A stretch of 64,000 nt of DNA from CACIAM-69d sp001698445. Its GTDB lineage: Bacteria > Cyanobacteriota > Cyanobacteriia > CACIAM-69d. Below are positions 62,476-64,000 of this stretch, piece by piece; the first letter of the stretch is position 1; each line of letters begins with the position of its first letter. A program made the translations under genes and the position numbers. Location of the stretch: assembly GCF_043235035.1 (NCBI RefSeq), contig NZ_JAZAQF010000086.1, forward strand, positions 360,269 to 424,268, written 5' to 3'. The notes below the pieces were generated by a model that searched no databases, had not been told where the DNA came from, and saw nothing but the letters and a program-made list of their open reading frames with translations.

Positions 62476-63378
62476 ATGCAAATTCGTCGCATTCAGCCTA
62501 ATCCGGCCGTTGCCGTTGACACCTTGCGCTATCAAGTGCGTGTGCCTGATAGTGAACCTCGCCATATTTTGGAAAAAATCGTTTGGCATAAGGAAGCAGA
62601 GGTCGATCGCCTGCGAGAATCTTTACCCCTGGTTAAACTTCAGCAACGGGTGCGAGAAGCCCAGCCCCCTCAGGACTTTTTGGCCGCATTGCGCCAACCG
62701 CCAGCCCCTCAGCCAGCCCTGATTGCGGAGGTAAAAAAAGCCTCCCCCAGCAAGGGCGTGATTCGTGCGGACTTTGACCCAGTGACGATCGCCCAAACCT
62801 ATGAGGCCAGCGGTGCGGCCTGTTTGTCAGTGCTGACGGATCAGGAGTTTTTTCAGGGCAGTTTTGATTATTTGGCACAAATTCGGCAGGCGGTGCATTT
62901 GCCGCTACTCTGTAAAGAATTTGTGCTTTATCCTTACCAAATTTATCTGGCTCGATCGCTCGGGGCCGATGCCATTTTGTTAATTGCAGCCATCTTGACT
63001 GATACGGATCTGCAATATTTCTTGAAGATTATTAATGCCTTGGGAATGACGGCGCTGATTGAGGTGCATACCTTGGCCGAATTAGACCGGGTTTTAGCCC
63101 TGGATGGGGTGAAATTGGTGGGGATCAATAATCGGGATTTGGCCACATTTCAAGTGACGCTGGAAACCACGATCGTCCTCTTGGAAAAGCGGGGTGAGCA
63201 ACTGCGATCGCGGGATATTTTGGTGGTCAGTGAATCGGGCCTGGGCAATCGTTCAGATCTCGATCGAGTAATGAATGCCGGAGCCGGAGCCGTGTTGGTG
63301 GGGGAATCGCTGATGCGTCAGCCGGACATGGCCCAAGCGGTCAATAATTTGCTGCATGGCGAAGTCGATCGCGAATGA
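62476..63378 (+). CDS. trpC: Indole-3-glycerol phosphate synthase
   Basis: This 300-residue (beta/alpha)8 enzyme closes the ring of the anthranilate-derived intermediate in tryptophan synthesis. ATG 62476 gives MQIRRIQPNPAVAV, matching cyanobacterial TrpC starts; a 25-residue upstream extension is not conserved-looking. Active-site segments are IAEVKKASPSKG (83-94), LCKEF with Lys147, IEVHT with Glu196, INNRDL (Asn218/Asn219), and VSESG/GESLM near the end. It stands alone; trpG is at 10.2 kb. Confidence 0.95.
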   Translation: MQIRRIQPNPAVAVDTLRYQVRVPDSEPRHILEKIVWHKEAEVDRLRESLPLVKLQQRVREAQPPQDFLAALRQPPAPQPALIAEVKKASPSKGVIRADFDPVTIAQTYEASGAACLSVLTDQEFFQGSFDYLAQIRQAVHLPLLCKEFVLYPYQIYLARSLGADAILLIAAILTDTDLQYFLKIINALGMTALIEVHTLAELDRVLALDGVKLVGINNRDLATFQVTLETTIVLLEKRGEQLRSRDILVVSESGLGNRSDLDRVMNAGAGAVLVGESLMRQPDMAQAVNNLLHGEVDRE

Positions 63379-63961
63379 ACCTCTAGCTCAACGCCAACCG
63401 GTCAACCGTCCTGATAACGATGGACGGTTGAGCAGTCACCTGCGGTACTGGTGAAGCACCAACAGTTGGGAGGTCAAGGGCTTAGGGCTTGTCGCTAAAT
63501 CGCTCAAAACCCTGATTACACCGTGACAAGATTGTGGAGGACAAGGGGCTTAAGCCCCTTGTCTGCATTGACCATCGGGGCGTGCAAAGTAGCAATTCAG
63601 ACTTTTTAAGCATTTCCTTAGAAATCTATTGATTAAAAAATTCGGTAGTGTTGCGGTTCAGTAATGGTGAACGGGTGAAAGCCTTTCTGAGCAAGCCATC
63701 TTGCACTGAAAACCATCACTTTGTAGACAATACTAAAGTTTGTTGGATGAATACGAATATGCCGATTAGTTCTCCAAGTTTAGACCAAATTTAGACCAAA
63801 TTTGCTTGTTAGCGTTACAAATGAATGCCTGAAGCCCTCGTTCAATCTGAAATCAAAATAGCGTTGCTGCCTAAGAGCTAATTTATAAAGAGAAGCTAAA
63901 GCCGACTTGGCAGCTCTAAATCCGGTTTTAGGCTAGACCTACCCGAAGCATCACCCAGCTC
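63379..63961. other. Intergenic region with dispersed repeat and perfect palindrome
   Basis: GGTACTGGTGAAGCAC (63444 onward) and the 22-nt perfect palindrome ACAAGGGGCTTAAGCCCCTTGT (63541-63562) recur in order at 52871-52922 in shorter form. TTTAGACCAAA occurs twice at 63779-63800. No gene is seen. Confidence 0.6.
63541..63562. repeat. 22-nt perfect palindrome (dispersed)
   Basis: ACAAGGGGCTTAAGCCCCTTGT is its own reverse complement. Its core GGGGCTTAAGCCCCTTGTC is also at 52906-52923. It could be a REP-type element or a bidirectional hairpin. Confidence 0.8.
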
Positions 63962-64000
63962 ATGAGTCGTCTCCCGGTCATTGCCAATCCTACCCGCAAA
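63962..64000 (+). CDS. Possible start of a gene cut by the window edge
   Basis: ATG 63962 opens a frame of 13 codons, MSRLPVIANPTRK, that runs off the right edge. No strong ribosome-binding site is visible and too little is present for identification. Confidence 0.3.
   Translation, partial: MSRLPVIANPTRK

Noticed and set aside
1..64000. CRISPR array or complete insertion sequence
   Set aside because: No set of equal repeats with unique spacers and no transposase gene is visible; the tandem arrays have no spacers.

Overview
This window is chromosomal DNA from a cyanobacterium. The octamer GCGATCGC (the HIP1 site) and its core GATCG recur throughout. The gene set is typical of the phylum: Ycf39, NarM, 1,4-dihydroxy-2-naphthoyl-CoA hydrolase, an LpxB-related glycosyltransferase, DUF1400 proteins, the XisH/XisI pair, and a sensor kinase with cyanobacterial domain architecture. 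Most of it is GC-rich. AT-rich patches (about 1.5-2.3 kb, 14.2-18.2 kb, and the 5' part of the large adhesin-like gene at 54.5-56.1 kb) stand out. The genus cannot be fixed from the sequence; a filamentous or unicellular freshwater type is plausible.

Layout. 0-7.5 kb is accessory DNA packed with nucleotidyltransferase (NTase), HEPN and XisHI genes: a truncated NTase, xisI-xisH, an MntA-like NTase, an AT-rich HEPN-like protein, a mntA-hepT toxin-antitoxin pair, an orphan antitoxin-like gene and a DUF2442 gene. A PutA-type proline-catabolism gene sits in the middle. 7.9-11.9 kb holds quinone thioesterase, ABC ATPase, trpG/pabA and a Tat-exported MBL-fold protein. 12-18 kb holds a transmembrane class III cyclase, an ABC-type binding protein and a cNMP-domain/DASS transporter fusion. 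18.9-25.6 kb holds narM, ruvB, a DUF4278-like membrane protein, two glycosyltransferases and a dienelactone hydrolase. 26.4-33 kb holds a 1572-residue histidine kinase, convergent with an iron-type ABC permease. 33.5-47.4 kb is housekeeping: PBP4-like carboxypeptidase, HU, proA, SH3b protein, LpxB-related protein, NAD kinase, ycf39, a SmtB-type zinc sensor, a TrmD fused to an NTase domain, two DUF1400 proteins and an SDR. 47.8-52.8 kb holds dnaK, a GT2 glycosyltransferase, and a two-gene unit in which a STAS domain is fused to a sugar-phosphate transferase next to an anti-sigma-type ATPase. 53.4-56.1 kb is a Calx-beta/RTX protein. 56.7-61 kb is a complete pstSCAB phosphate uptake operon ending in a strong terminator. 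62.5-63.4 kb is trpC.

How genes work together. pstS-pstC-pstA-pstB forms the high-affinity phosphate transporter, with a candidate Pho box upstream. putA (proline to glutamate) and proA (glutamate to proline) occur in the same window. trpG and trpC serve tryptophan synthesis but lie about 52 kb apart. The STAS-transferase and its downstream ATPase look like a partner-switching module wired directly to polysaccharide initiation.

The most unusual items are the TrmD-nucleotidyltransferase fusion, the STAS-glycosyltransferase pair, the xisHI cassette flanked by a duplicated 42-nt gene junction, and a heptad-based tandem repeat array in front of the sensor kinase. There is also a window-wide habit of short (10-27 nt) local tandem duplications, both between and inside genes.
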